DNA of 64,000 nt from DB1 sp049323655 (GCA_049323655.1 JBMONO010000014.1:38136-102135); one strand, 5' to 3'; shown: positions 16,388 through 25,056, counted from the first letter of the stretch. A program made the numbers and translations. The notes: generated by a model from the sequence alone, not told the origin.

Positions 16388-19300
16388 TTACCGTGCTCCT
16401 CCCTGTTGTTTCATGTAATAGTCGATTTTGGCGCTGATCTGTTCGCGGTCAAGCTTGATCAGATATTCATCCACCCCGGCCTCACGTCCCCTGGCCTCAG
16501 CCGCTTCGCCGGCCACCGAGGTGACGGCGATGACGGGAATTTCCGCCCAGCGCATGTCGCTTCTGATGCGTCGGGTCAGCTCCAGTCCGTCCATGTTGGG
16601 CATCTCGATGTCGGTCAGCACCAGATGGATGTCCTCCTGTTCCAGCACCTGGAGGGCCTCAATCCCGTCTTCCGCGGTAAAGGTGGTATAGCCCGCCTCG
16701 CTGACAAAGGTGGTGATTTGGTTCATGAAGAACCTGGAGTCTTCAACGATCAGCACATTACGGCGGGCGCTGCCCAGCTCCGCGGTCTGTGGCTTGGTGT
16801 AGACCGCCCATTCCGGCATGATGGCGGAAACCACGCCGTAGAGATCGACGAGCAGGGTGATCTTGTCGAAGATGATCATCGAGCCGAGAATGCCGGTCTG
16901 ACGATGAGTAATGTCGTCGATCTTCATCTTGGCGTCGAGGATGTCGACAATTTCGCTGACCATGATGCCGACCTCCCGACCGGCCATGGGAAAGACGACG
17001 ACATAACAGGTTGTCGTGGACTCGTCGCGCATGCCGACATTGGCCACCTCCTCCACTCCGAACAGGGAAAGGGTGCCGCCCCGGTACTGGATGTTGCGGC
17101 GACCGGCGGTGATGATAATGTCATCGGTGCGGATTTTTTCGATGCGTGAAATAAGGCCCAGGGGAATGGCCATCTGCTCGTTTGGCCCGTTCATGACGAT
17201 GAGCAGGGACTGGGAGTCTTCCATGCCTTCCTGTTTCTCTTTGCCGAGCATCTGCTGGGATTTGACCTTGTCCGCCACCCGGTTCAGTTTCATCTGGCTG
17301 CTGATGCCGACCACATCAAGGATCAGCGCCACCCGGCCGTCGCCCTGAATGGTGGCGCCGGCGTAACACTTGCATCCACGCAGATGGGAACCCAGCGGTT
17401 TGACAACGATCTCCTCGGAATCGAGGAGTTGATCGACGATGAGGCCGTAGTGAAAATCTCCGGAGGAGAGGACGAGGATGTTGAAAGCGCTGAGCGGACT
17501 GGTGCGGCGGTCGCGGCCGGACCGTTTTTCCTCGAATGTCTGCCCCTCTTCTTCGCTGTCGCTCGGGATTTTGCCGGTGCCGCGCGGGTCGGAGATATTC
17601 AGGCGCCGTTCCTGGCGGATCTCCCGGCTCTCCGGATCGACAAAGACAGGATCCTTGATGGCGAGGGCATCGCGGAGATGAACCAGCGGCAGCAGTTCGC
17701 CGCGCAGCCGCATGACCAGGGCGTCGCCGACCTTCTCAATGCGGTCCTTGACCTGGCCGGCCGGCACCCGCACCAGTTCGACCAGATTGACCTGGGGAAT
17801 GGCGAACCGTTCCTGCTGGCAGGTAACGATGAGACTGGGAATGATGGCCAGGGTAAGCGGCAATTTGATGGAAATGGTGGTGCCGACGCCGATGGCGGTC
17901 TCGATGTCGATGACCCCGCCGAGCCTGGAGAGGTTGGTGTTGACCACATCCATTCCCACCCCGCGGCCCGAGACGTCCGTCACCTCCTTGGCAGTGGACA
18001 GACCGGGCAGAAAGATGAGCTTGGCCAGTTCCTTGTGGGACATGGCCTCCAGTTGGGCCCGGTCATGCAGACCCATTTCCAGCACCTTGGCCTTCAATCT
18101 TTCCGTGTTGATGCCGGCACCGTCATCCTCGATTTCGATAATGACCTGACCTCCCTCATGAAAGGCGGACAGTCGCAGCAGGCCCATTTCCGGCTTTTTG
18201 TTTTTGGCGCGAACCGCCGGTGTTTCGATGCCGTGATCCACCGAGTTGCGCACCAGGTGGGTTAGCGGGTCGCCGATGGCCTCGATGATGGTCTTGTCAA
18301 GTTCGACATCCTCCCCTTCGATAACCAGATTGACTTCCTTGCCGAGATCCTTGGAAAGATCGCGGACCACCCGCTTGAACTTGTTGAAGATGTTGCCCAC
18401 CGGCTGCATGCGGGTGGACATGATCGCCTCCTGCAGTTCGGAGGTAACGAGGTCGAGGCGCTGGGAAACGGTATCGACGCCCTGCTGGTTGCGGGTGGCC
18501 ACCGCCTGGACGAGCTGGTTGCGGGTCAGTACCAGTTCGCCGGCTAAAGTCATCAGATTGTCGAGGATCTTGACGCTGACTCGCAGATTGGTCTCGGCCT
18601 TGATCTGCGGGGGCTCCTTTGCCGATCTGGCCGCAACGGAAGCGGACGACTCTTCCTCGCGAACCAGTGTTTCCTCCCTGGGCACGGCAGGAACTGCCGG
18701 CGGGGCAGAGGGAGCCGTTGCCCTGGGCGCTGGCGGGGCCTGGGTAGGGGCCGAATCCGGTCGGCTGGCGGCTGCCGGCGGCGCGACGCTGCTGCCGGTG
18801 CCGGTCAGCGTGTTGTCGAGCTCCACCGGATGGATCTTGCTCGGGTCAAGACCGAGGAAGCCGGTGAGCAGGTCGATTTCCATGATGGTGGCATAAAGGG
18901 CAAAGAACGGGATACGCATGGCGCCAAAATCGGATTCGAGATCGCCAACTGAGGTGATATCGACCTTGCTGTCCACCAGTTCGCCGGTCTGTTGCAATTC
19001 GCGGATGACACTCATCGGCGTTTTGCCCTGCTGTTCGATGTCGGCGATGAGGTCGTATTCGAGGACAAAGAGATTGTTGCCGCCTTTACGGATGGCGTTG
19101 AGTTCAAATTCGGTGACGGCAAAAAGGTTGGGGTTTCCCGGGGTGCCGAGGGGCAGGGTGTTGACAAGGGTCGGTTTCGCCTCTTCGGCGAGATTACTGG
19201 AGACGGCGTTCTGCAAGGCCTGCAGGTGGGCGGAGATATCCACCTCGTTGCTGGTGGCGGCGTTTTCGATCATGGAGCCGAGCAGATCGGCGGCATCGAG

Positions 19301-19582
19301 CAGGGTGCTGACAATGGCCGGGGTCGGCACCAGTTCCTCGTTCCTGATGAGGTTCATCAGATTCTCCGAGGCATGGGCAAGTTCCTTGACCTTGTCAAGG
19401 CCAAGAAAGCCGGCACCGCCCTTAAGGGAATGGACGGCGCGGAAGACCTTGTTGACAAGATCGGTATCGATGTTGGCGCCCGCTTCCTCGATGGCGAGCA
19501 GGTCAGCCTCGATGCCGTCCAGATGCTCTTTGGATTCCTCGATAAAGGCCAGCAGGGTTTCATCATCTTCAATCAGGGGCAT
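16388..19582 (-). CDS. cheA: Large CheA histidine kinase with tandem CheW domains and a C-terminal receiver
   Basis: 1064 residues, longer than typical CheA (about 650). Order: P1 Hpt with His51 (FRAVHSLKGGAGFLG); a P2-like region with a P/A-rich linker (about 130-330); P3 dimerisation (LRVSVKILDNLMTLAGELVLTRNQL); P4 ATPase (HLVRNSVDHGIE, DDGAGIN, GRGVGMDVV); P5 CheW-like domain interrupted by a charged insert; a second CheW-like domain (SLLIVMNGPNEQMAIPLGLISRIEKI through LLVDLYGVV); and a receiver (IVEDSRFFMNQI; phospho-Asp in LVLTDIEMPNMDG). The built-in receiver may act as phosphate sink or output in place of CheY. It lies 72 bp downstream of the STAS gene and 4 bp before cheW. Start: ATG 19582. 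Confidence 0.96.
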   Translation of the reverse strand: MPLIEDDETLLAFIEESKEHLDGIEADLLAIEEAGANIDTDLVNKVFRAVHSLKGGAGFLGLDKVKELAHASENLMNLIRNEELVPTPAIVSTLLDAADLLGSMIENAATSNEVDISAHLQALQNAVSSNLAEEAKPTLVNTLPLGTPGNPNLFAVTEFELNAIRKGGNNLFVLEYDLIADIEQQGKTPMSVIRELQQTGELVDSKVDITSVGDLESDFGAMRIPFFALYATIMEIDLLTGFLGLDPSKIHPVELDNTLTGTGSSVAPPAAASRPDSAPTQAPPAPRATAPSAPPAVPAVPREETLVREEESSASVAARSAKEPPQIKAETNLRVSVKILDNLMTLAGELVLTRNQLVQAVATRNQQGVDTVSQRLDLVTSELQEAIMSTRMQPVGNIFNKFKRVVRDLSKDLGKEVNLVIEGEDVELDKTIIEAIGDPLTHLVRNSVDHGIETPAVRAKNKKPEMGLLRLSAFHEGGQVIIEIEDDGAGINTERLKAKVLEMGLHDRAQLEAMSHKELAKLIFLPGLSTAKEVTDVSGRGVGMDVVNTNLSRLGGVIDIETAIGVGTTISIKLPLTLAIIPSLIVTCQQERFAIPQVNLVELVRVPAGQVKDRIEKVGDALVMRLRGELLPLVHLRDALAIKDPVFVDPESREIRQERRLNISDPRGTGKIPSDSEEEGQTFEEKRSGRDRRTSPLSAFNILVLSSGDFHYGLIVDQLLDSEEIVVKPLGSHLRGCKCYAGATIQGDGRVALILDVVGISSQMKLNRVADKVKSQQMLGKEKQEGMEDSQSLLIVMNGPNEQMAIPLGLISRIEKIRTDDIIITAGRRNIQYRGGTLSLFGVEEVANVGMRDESTTTCYVVVFPMAGREVGIMVSEIVDILDAKMKIDDITHRQTGILGSMIIFDKITLLVDLYGVVSAIMPEWAVYTKPQTAELGSARRNVLIVEDSRFFMNQITTFVSEAGYTTFTAEDGIEALQVLEQEDIHLVLTDIEMPNMDGLELTRRIRSDMRWAEIPVIAVTSVAGEAAEARGREAGVDEYLIKLDREQISAKIDYYMKQQGGAR

Positions 19583-19654
19583 GACATGTTCTCCTCGGCG
19601 TTTGGTGCAGCCGATTGCGGTGGGGCGGCAACGGGATCCGCCCGGACCGCTTGA

Positions 19655-19957
19655 TTAACGAATGGTAAAATGATTGTCCAGTCGCATGACCTTGAATAGT
19701 TGACGAATATCATCGGTCAGGTTGATCAGCTCGATCTCACCGCCGCCGTTACTGACAATGCTGTTGCGGATGGAGATGAGCAGACCGATACCGGATGAGT
19801 CGATCATTTCCGTACCGGCCAGGTCAATGGTGATCTTCTTTTCCCCGCTGTTGATGATCTCCAGAAACTCTTTTTTCAGCCCGGCGCATTGCGAGGCAAC
19901 GATATCGACTCCGGGTTTCATGACGACGACGCCATCTTTTCGTTCAATGTGGCTCAT
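19655..19957 (-). CDS. STAS-domain anti-sigma-factor antagonist (SpoIIAA/RsbV-like)
   Basis: 100 residues, the length of a single STAS domain. The phosphorylatable serine lies in TEMIDSSGIGLLISIRNSI, matching the DSSGLG site that RsbW/SpoIIAB-type kinases phosphorylate. The gene sits between the kinase-like (20012) and phosphatase-like (20437) partners upstream and cheA downstream, all in one direction. Phosphorylated STAS would be inactive and dephosphorylated STAS would bind a target. No sigma factor is nearby, so the target may be the chemosensory complex (inferred). Confidence 0.93.
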   Translation of the reverse strand: MSHIERKDGVVVMKPGVDIVASQCAGLKKEFLEIINSGEKKITIDLAGTEMIDSSGIGLLISIRNSIVSNGGGEIELINLTDDIRQLFKVMRLDNHFTIR

Positions 19958-20011
19958 GGTGTTTTCCCTTGCTGTGAATGGTCTGCGGCCAGGACGGAAC
20001 CTTTCATGATT

Positions 20012-20434
20012 CTATATGATTTTTTTGGTTAAATAAAGGGTATTGCCGGAATCGTTGTAGCGTATGGTGAAACCGTAATTGCCCATGGAATGGATGCCCC
20101 TGCCCGAGAGGGCGTTTTCAGCCACCTTCTGCTTGCGGAGGTGTGCTCGCCAGTCAAAGCCGGTTCCCTGGTCGGACACGGTGACGGCGATTTCCTCATT
20201 ATTGAAAGAAACGGCGCACTGCACCCGCAAGGCGGGATCCTGTCTGTTGCCGTGCAGGACCGCGTTGTTTAATGCCTCTCTCAGGATATAAATAAATTCA
20301 AAAATATTACAGTTGATTTGGCGGTCTGCGATAAATTTTTTGATTATCTCGACCGTCCTGTCGACATTGGCCAAGGTCGAGGCGAAGATGCAGGAGATGG
20401 CACGCGACTCTTCCGTGATGGCAAAATCCTCCAT
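20012..20434 (-). CDS. RsbW/SpoIIAB-like serine kinase (HATPase_c_2)
   Basis: 140 residues, a stand-alone GHKL ATPase of the anti-sigma type. N box: FIYILREALNNAVLHGN. G1 box: VSDQGTGFDW. G2 region: SGRGIHSMGNYGFTIRY. Such proteins phosphorylate a STAS antagonist and sequester a partner. It starts 2 bp after the phosphatase gene stop and ends 54 bp before the STAS gene, giving a complete partner-switching triad. Anti-sigma activity is not implied, as no cognate sigma factor is seen. Confidence 0.92.
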   Translation of the reverse strand: MEDFAITEESRAISCIFASTLANVDRTVEIIKKFIADRQINCNIFEFIYILREALNNAVLHGNRQDPALRVQCAVSFNNEEIAVTVSDQGTGFDWRAHLRKQKVAENALSGRGIHSMGNYGFTIRYNDSGNTLYLTKKII

Positions 20435-20436
20435 GG

Positions 20437-21570
20437 TCAGACCTCGATGGCCATGATGACGATGTCGTCGTCAGGTTCGCTTTTCTGGTCGCAGACGAGC
20501 TGTTTGAGGATCTCCGCTGCACGCGAAACCGGGATTTGCCGTAATTCTTCCGCTATCGGAATAAGCTCGTTTGTCAGCGATGTCCACACCTGCCTGGATG
20601 AGGCCCGTTCGAGAAGGCCGTCCGAGTAAATGTAAAAGCGGTCGCCCTGTTTCACCTTCAGGTCACATGCCTCGAAAAAGGCGTCATGAAGGATGCCAAC
20701 CGGCGTACCGCGCAGCGGGATGAACTGGGCGTCGCCGTCCACCGGCACATAAAGAACCGGCGGATGACCGGCATTTATCAGCGACATGATGAGGGTCTGT
20801 CGGTTGAGGCGGGCATAAACCGCGGTCAGGTATTTCCCTTCCGGCAGAATGTCGATGAGCACGCTATTCATCATCTTCATGCTGTCCGCCGGACTGTAGA
20901 TTAATGACGAGTTCTGCTGCAGCAGGGCTTTCACCGCCGCGGTGATGAAGCTCGTGCCGATATCATGGCCTGAGACATCAGCGATCATATAAACGCAGAT
21001 ATTGTCCGAAACCTGCAGAACGTCGTAAAAGTCACCGCCTGCCTCGTGCAGGGAGGAGTAGTGGATGCCGAAGTTTGCCTTGGGCAGGTCGGCCGGATTG
21101 ACCAGCAGGGCCGCCTGGGCGTCATGGAGCTGTTTGAATTTTTCCGTCTGCCGCTGGACGAGGGCCTTGGTGGCGAGGCTCAGCTTGAGATGGAGACGGA
21201 CTCGAGCAAGAACCTCGGTGGTATTGAACGGTTTGACCACATAGTCCACCGCCCCGAGCTCGAACCCCTTGATTTTTGAGGCGACATCGTCGTTGCCGGT
21301 AAGAAAGACCACTGGAATGTTGTTGGTCTTCGGGTTGGCCTGCAGTTTTTCCAGCACCTCAAAACCGCTTTCCTTTGGCATGATGATGTCCATCAGGATG
21401 AGATCGGGCTGATGCTGGAGGACGATTTCCCTGGCCTCCACGCCGTTGCGGGCGACAAGGATGCGGTAACCTTCCCGGGCGAGGACGATCTGCAGCAGCT
21501 TCAGGTTGATCGGGGTATCGTCAACGATGAGAATGGTTATTTCCTGTTTGGTTTCCATCAAGGAGGTCAT
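20437..21570 (-). CDS. Receiver-linked PP2C (SpoIIE/RsbU-type) phosphatase
   Basis: 377 residues. N-terminal receiver: ILIVDDTPINLKLLQ, phospho-Asp in LILMDIIMPKESG, FLTGND, VVKPFN. Short coiled linker, then a PPM/SpoIIE phosphatase domain with metal-binding motifs HEAGGDFYDV, IADVSGHDIGTSF, LINAGHPPVLYV and DRFYIYSDGLLE; the closing DDDIVIM supplies the last aspartates. Phosphorylation of the receiver is expected to switch on dephosphorylation of the STAS protein. It is the first gene of the minus operon. Start uncertain: ATG 21570 or Met5 (ATG 21558); neither has a clear ribosome-binding site. Confidence 0.94.
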   Translation of the reverse strand: MTSLMETKQEITILIVDDTPINLKLLQIVLAREGYRILVARNGVEAREIVLQHQPDLILMDIIMPKESGFEVLEKLQANPKTNNIPVVFLTGNDDVASKIKGFELGAVDYVVKPFNTTEVLARVRLHLKLSLATKALVQRQTEKFKQLHDAQAALLVNPADLPKANFGIHYSSLHEAGGDFYDVLQVSDNICVYMIADVSGHDIGTSFITAAVKALLQQNSSLIYSPADSMKMMNSVLIDILPEGKYLTAVYARLNRQTLIMSLINAGHPPVLYVPVDGDAQFIPLRGTPVGILHDAFFEACDLKVKQGDRFYIYSDGLLERASSRQVWTSLTNELIPIAEELRQIPVSRAAEILKQLVCDQKSEPDDDIVIMAIEV

Positions 21571-21634
21571 GTCGGCAAAAGGACTTATAAATAAAAAATA
21601 TTATTTTCTTTTCGTGGAAGAAAAGTCAAATTTT

Positions 21635-22105
21635 TTATTGAGGCAGAAACGAGGAGAGGCGCGGGAGCATATTCCCATGGGCGGTGAGCCGGGCGCTGCG
21701 GGTGGTTGGTGAAATCATGGTCAGCTCGATGGCGAGCCGGTGGACAGGGAGGAGGTAGCCGAGCCGGTCCGGCCACTCGATGACGGTCAGTCCTTTACCG
21801 TAAAGATATTCCTCAAAGCCGAGGTCCTCTATCTCTTCCGGGCCGCCGAGCCGGTAGAGGTCCATGTGGTAGAGGGGAATATGGCCGTCATACTCATGGA
21901 GCAGGCTGAAGGTGGGGCTGGTGATATACTGATCCTGAGGCACCTCCAGCCCTTTGCCGATGGCCTGGGTCAGGGTCGTTTTGCCTGCTCCGAGATCACC
22001 GGACAGGGTAAAAATGTCCCCCGGTCGAGCGGTCCGGCCGAGGTGACGACCAAAATGCAGGGTCTCTGCCAGGCCGGGCAGATGGAGGACGCAATCCGCA
22101 CTCAT
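21635..22105 (-). CDS. tsaE: tRNA threonylcarbamoyladenosine biosynthesis ATPase TsaE
   Basis: 156 residues from ATG 22105. The P-loop with Lys42 lies in LSGDLGAGKTTLTQAIGKGL, followed by SPTFSLLHEY and HMDLYRLGGPEEIEDLGFEEYL, the standard TsaE motifs. It is the ATPase that supports TsaD/TsaB in t6A synthesis. An open frame extends 29 codons upstream, but that part is not TsaE-like and runs inside the neighbouring gene. The chosen start gives a classic 4-bp overlap (ATGA) with the stop of the CxxCH gene, so the two are translationally coupled. The last 20 residues are variable. Confidence 0.95.
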   Translation of the reverse strand: MSADCVLHLPGLAETLHFGRHLGRTARPGDIFTLSGDLGAGKTTLTQAIGKGLEVPQDQYITSPTFSLLHEYDGHIPLYHMDLYRLGGPEEIEDLGFEEYLYGKGLTVIEWPDRLGYLLPVHRLAIELTMISPTTRSARLTAHGNMLPRLSSFLPQ

Positions 22106-22380
22106 CTCGGGGCTCGTTTGTGGCAGAAGAGGCAGCGGTACTTGGGCGGATGTTCGGCTGGCAGCGGTGATTCCCCTTGCGGATTGTGACATTCCTCGCA
22201 GAACTTTTCCGCCTCCTTTTTGTCCATCGGGAAGAAGCGTTCATGCAGCTCGTCATGGGGAAGAAAGGCGGTGGTTTCCTCCGGGGCGTTCCAGAGAAAG
22301 AGAAAGGCGCCGCCGCAGAAGAGAAGGAAGAGCAGGTTGTAAAGCAGAATATTCTTTTTCTTTGTGCCGTTGTTGTCCAT
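22102..22380 (-). CDS. Small membrane-anchored protein with two CxxCH motifs
   Basis: 92 residues. After a lysine-rich start comes one hydrophobic segment (about residues 11-30), then a periplasm-sized tail carrying CEECH and, 18 residues later, CLFCH. Two CxxCH motifs suggest a small c-type dihaem protein exported by its N-terminal anchor, but a zinc-binding role cannot be excluded. The gene overlaps tsaE by 4 bp and lies 48 bp after the FAD oxidoreductase gene, so the three probably share a transcript. I do not recognise a named family. Confidence 0.75.
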   Translation of the reverse strand: MDNNGTKKKNILLYNLLFLLFCGGAFLFLWNAPEETTAFLPHDELHERFFPMDKKEAEKFCEECHNPQGESPLPAEHPPKYRCLFCHKRAPR

Positions 22381-22428
22381 GGTGATTGCTGTGTTTGTAA
22401 ATGGTTAAGGTGTTCAGCCGTCCACCTG

Positions 22429-23448
22429 CTAGTCGCCCATTTCCAGGGCGCGGAAATGGAGCAGTCGCAGCCGCAGGGATGTGACGAGTAATTCCAGGAT
22501 GGTCGAGGCGAGGAGACGGTTTTTGCCGCAGATGTCGAGCACCCGGTTATGCATGCGGTGTTTTCCGAGCAGCCGCTGGAGCGGACCGTCATCGGCTTGC
22601 GGATCGAGGATGTGCGCGGCAACAACCCGGCCGGAGCAGACAGCGGGATAGATGCCCTCCCCGGTAAGGCCGGAGGCGAGCCCAGCCGCGTCACCGACCA
22701 GGAAGATGTTGCCGAAGCGCCAGCCCCGATAATCGGAATTGACAATGGCTGCTTCCTGTCGCAGCCCCTTTCTTTCTATACCACATTTTTCCATCCACGC
22801 GTGCAAATTTTCCAGCAGTCGGCGGGGAGCAATGACGCGGCGATCGGCAAAGACGCCGATCGAGGCCCGTTGCCGGTGGGGAAAAATCCAGGCGTAACCG
22901 CTGGCAAAACGGGCCGGATTGAGCTGCCAGACCATTTCGGTGAAGTCGCCTGGCACCAGGTACTGAATGCCGGCACCGATCCGCTGGCTGGGAAGCTTGA
23001 GAAAGCGGCGGACCAGGGAGGCGCTGCCGTCGGCGCCGACCAGATAATCCCAGCTGAAGCGACCGGCACTGGTGCTGATGGTCTTTGCGCCGATTTCGGT
23101 TGCCAGGATGCCGGTGCGGATCACGGCGCCGGCCTGCTGCGCCTGCTCCGCCATCCAGTGGCCGAGGGCGGCCCGATCCACCGTGGAGATGATAGGTTCT
23201 CGGGCGCTGACCACGATACGTTGACAGGCCGAGCGGACATGCTGGCAGGGAAATTCCTTTTCCACCAGATGGGGAGGCAGGTGGCGGGCCAGGCCGGACC
23301 AGGTGACCCCGCCGGCGCACACCTTGGGGCCGATGACGCTGTTGCGTTCGAGGACGAGGACGTCAACCCCGGCCCGGGCAAGCAAGGTTGCGCAGGACAG
23401 CCCGCCGGGGCCGGCGCCGATGATGATGGTGTGGAAATGTTTTTTCAT
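22429..23448 (-). CDS. FAD-dependent oxidoreductase (geranylgeranyl-reductase-like)
   Basis: 339 residues from ATG 23448, chosen because the Rossmann start (MKKHFHTIIIGAGPGGLSCATLLARAGVDVLVLER) begins there; upstream in-frame sequence is Arg/Pro-rich noise. Further signatures are KVCAGGVTWSGL, DRAALGHWMAEQA, GADGSASLVRRFL and the second FAD motif FLVGDAAGLASGLTGEGIYPAVCSG. These match the geranylgeranyl reductase/digeranylgeranylglycerophospholipid reductase family, flavoproteins that reduce isoprenoid or quinone side chains. The actual substrate is unknown. It heads a minus-strand run with the CxxCH protein and tsaE. No clear ribosome-binding site is seen. Confidence 0.88.
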   Translation of the reverse strand: MKKHFHTIIIGAGPGGLSCATLLARAGVDVLVLERNSVIGPKVCAGGVTWSGLARHLPPHLVEKEFPCQHVRSACQRIVVSAREPIISTVDRAALGHWMAEQAQQAGAVIRTGILATEIGAKTISTSAGRFSWDYLVGADGSASLVRRFLKLPSQRIGAGIQYLVPGDFTEMVWQLNPARFASGYAWIFPHRQRASIGVFADRRVIAPRRLLENLHAWMEKCGIERKGLRQEAAIVNSDYRGWRFGNIFLVGDAAGLASGLTGEGIYPAVCSGRVVAAHILDPQADDGPLQRLLGKHRMHNRVLDICGKNRLLASTILELLVTSLRLRLLHFRALEMGD

Positions 23449-23587
23449 GAGCATATGATGGGCGGAAAGAAAGAGCGGCCAATGACGCCGCCGGCGCCGT
23501 CCCGAGTGTAATGTAAAGAAAGGCGGAGGCAAAGGTTTTATTTTAGTCGGAAATATGGTAATGTTGCCACGTTGTCAATTCATCGTT

Positions 23588-23617
23588 CATGATGGCTGAC
23601 CATCATGCCTTTTTTTG
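23588..23617 (+). terminator. Terminator-like hairpin in the leader of the M23 peptidase gene
   Basis: A perfect 8-bp stem CATGATGG-CTGA-CCATCATG (23588-23607) followed by CC and seven Ts. It faces the M23 gene and sits 75-100 bp before its start, between divergent genes. It could be an attenuator or transcription insulator, or an operator palindrome. Confidence 0.55.
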
Positions 23618-23691
23618 TGCCGACCCGCCCATCGCCGGGGGCCCTCATTTTTTTTCATTTTTTTATACGGAGTGTTCAGGAGTCTGACGTC

Positions 23692-25056
23692 ATGGCAAAA
23701 TCTTCAGGAATGGATCGAAGCCTCAATAAAAAACCTGGGCTGCTTTTTCTCTTGCCCGTCTTGCTGCTTATCGCCACCGCCGTTGTCCTTTTTCTTCTCT
23801 TTGAGCTGGAAAAACCCAGGATCGACATTGACGGCAAGCTCGATCTGATCGGCGGGCAGCGGCGTATCGCCTTTACGGTTAGCGATACGAAGAGCGGCAT
23901 CCGTGAGATCAGGGTGGCGGTGCGCCAGGCCGGGGTGGAAAAGCCGGTGTTTGAGAAAAAATTTGAGCGACAGGGCTATTTCCGCTCAGCCGGCCAGCAT
24001 GAGATCAAGGCCGAGGCTGTGATCGACAGCAAGGGCCTCGGGCTGCAGGACGGCCCGGCGGAGCTTCTCTTTCTCGCCCGGGATTTTTCATTCTGGGGCC
24101 TGTTGCGCGGCAACAGAACCGAGCAGGTTTTCGCGGTGACGCTTGACACCAAACCGCCCCTGGTCAGCCTCGTCGACTCCTCCCGCTATATCAAGCCGGG
24201 CGGAGCGGGAATGATAACTTACCGGGTCAGTGAGGCGGTTGCCAGACACGGGGTGCTGCTCAATGATATCTATCATCCGGGTTTTCCCATCCCGACCAAG
24301 GATGGACTGTATGGCGCCATCATCGCCCTCTCCTATGATACCGCTGAAATCAATCAGGCGCACATCGAGGCGGTGGATCAGGCCGGCAATATCGGCAACG
24401 CCTCGTTTTCCATGCTCCTGAAAAAGAGCAATTTCAAGCAGGACAGCATTCCCATTTCCGATAATTTTCTTCAGGCTAAAATGCCGGAGTTTGCCCAGCA
24501 TTATCCGCAGATGAGCGGCAGCCTGCTGGATCAGTTTCTCTTTGTCAACAATACGGTGCGTATCGAAAACAACAACAGGATCATGGAGGTCTGCCGAACC
24601 TCAACCCCGGAGCGGCTGTGGGAGGGGCGTTTCGGCCGGATGGAGGGCAGCGGCCGGGCCGGTTACGCCGACCATCGCACCTATTTCTATCAGGGCAGGG
24701 AGGTAGACAAGCAGGTGCATCTCGGCATGGATATCGCCGCCACCGAACGCTACCCGGTGCAGGCCGCCAATCGGGGCAGGGTGGTCTTTGCCGACTACCT
24801 CGGCATTTACGGCAACATGATCATCCTCGACCACGGCCTCGGCGTCTGCAGCCTTTATTCCCACCTGAGCGCAATGAGTGTCGCGGTCGGCGACATGGTG
24901 GACAAGGGGGCGATCATCGGCAATACCGGCACCACCGGCATGGCGGGGGGCGATCATCTTCATTTCAGCATGCTGGTCAACGGTATTCTCGTCAACCCCG
25001 TTGAGTGGTGGGATCAGAGTTGGATGGATCTCTATATTCATGCTTATCTCAAATAG
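23692..25056 (+). CDS. M23-family zinc metallopeptidase (peptidoglycan endopeptidase), membrane anchored
   Basis: 454 residues from ATG 23692 with AGGAG 8 bases upstream; the frame is open to 23605 but that part lies in the hairpin/leader. A single N-terminal transmembrane segment (about 18-40) is followed by Ig-like beta regions (VDSSRYIKPGGAGMITYRVSE; IEAVDQAGNIGNASF). The C-terminal LytM domain has zinc ligands His343 and Asp347 (HLGMD) and His424 in GGDHLHFSML (His422 assists). All metal ligands are present, so it is predicted active, cleaving cross-links in the wall. The stop codon directly abuts repeat element R1 copy 2. Confidence 0.93.
   Translation: MAKSSGMDRSLNKKPGLLFLLPVLLLIATAVVLFLLFELEKPRIDIDGKLDLIGGQRRIAFTVSDTKSGIREIRVAVRQAGVEKPVFEKKFERQGYFRSAGQHEIKAEAVIDSKGLGLQDGPAELLFLARDFSFWGLLRGNRTEQVFAVTLDTKPPLVSLVDSSRYIKPGGAGMITYRVSEAVARHGVLLNDIYHPGFPIPTKDGLYGAIIALSYDTAEINQAHIEAVDQAGNIGNASFSMLLKKSNFKQDSIPISDNFLQAKMPEFAQHYPQMSGSLLDQFLFVNNTVRIENNNRIMEVCRTSTPERLWEGRFGRMEGSGRAGYADHRTYFYQGREVDKQVHLGMDIAATERYPVQAANRGRVVFADYLGIYGNMIILDHGLGVCSLYSHLSAMSVAVGDMVDKGAIIGNTGTTGMAGGDHLHFSMLVNGILVNPVEWWDQSWMDLYIHAYLK

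Noticed and set aside
17384..18265. 293-codon plus-strand ORF inside cheA
   Set aside because: Antisense shadow of the P3-P5 coding region with no family features.
20012..21570. Stress-sigma-factor regulon (RsbU/RsbW/RsbV controlling SigB)
   Set aside because: No sigma factor gene is in or near the operon, and the module is joined to cheA/cheW instead. Only the partner-switching mechanism can be supported.
22106..22192. 29-residue N-terminal extension of TsaE
   Set aside because: It lies inside the CxxCH gene and lacks TsaE features; the 4-bp overlap start at 22105 is better.
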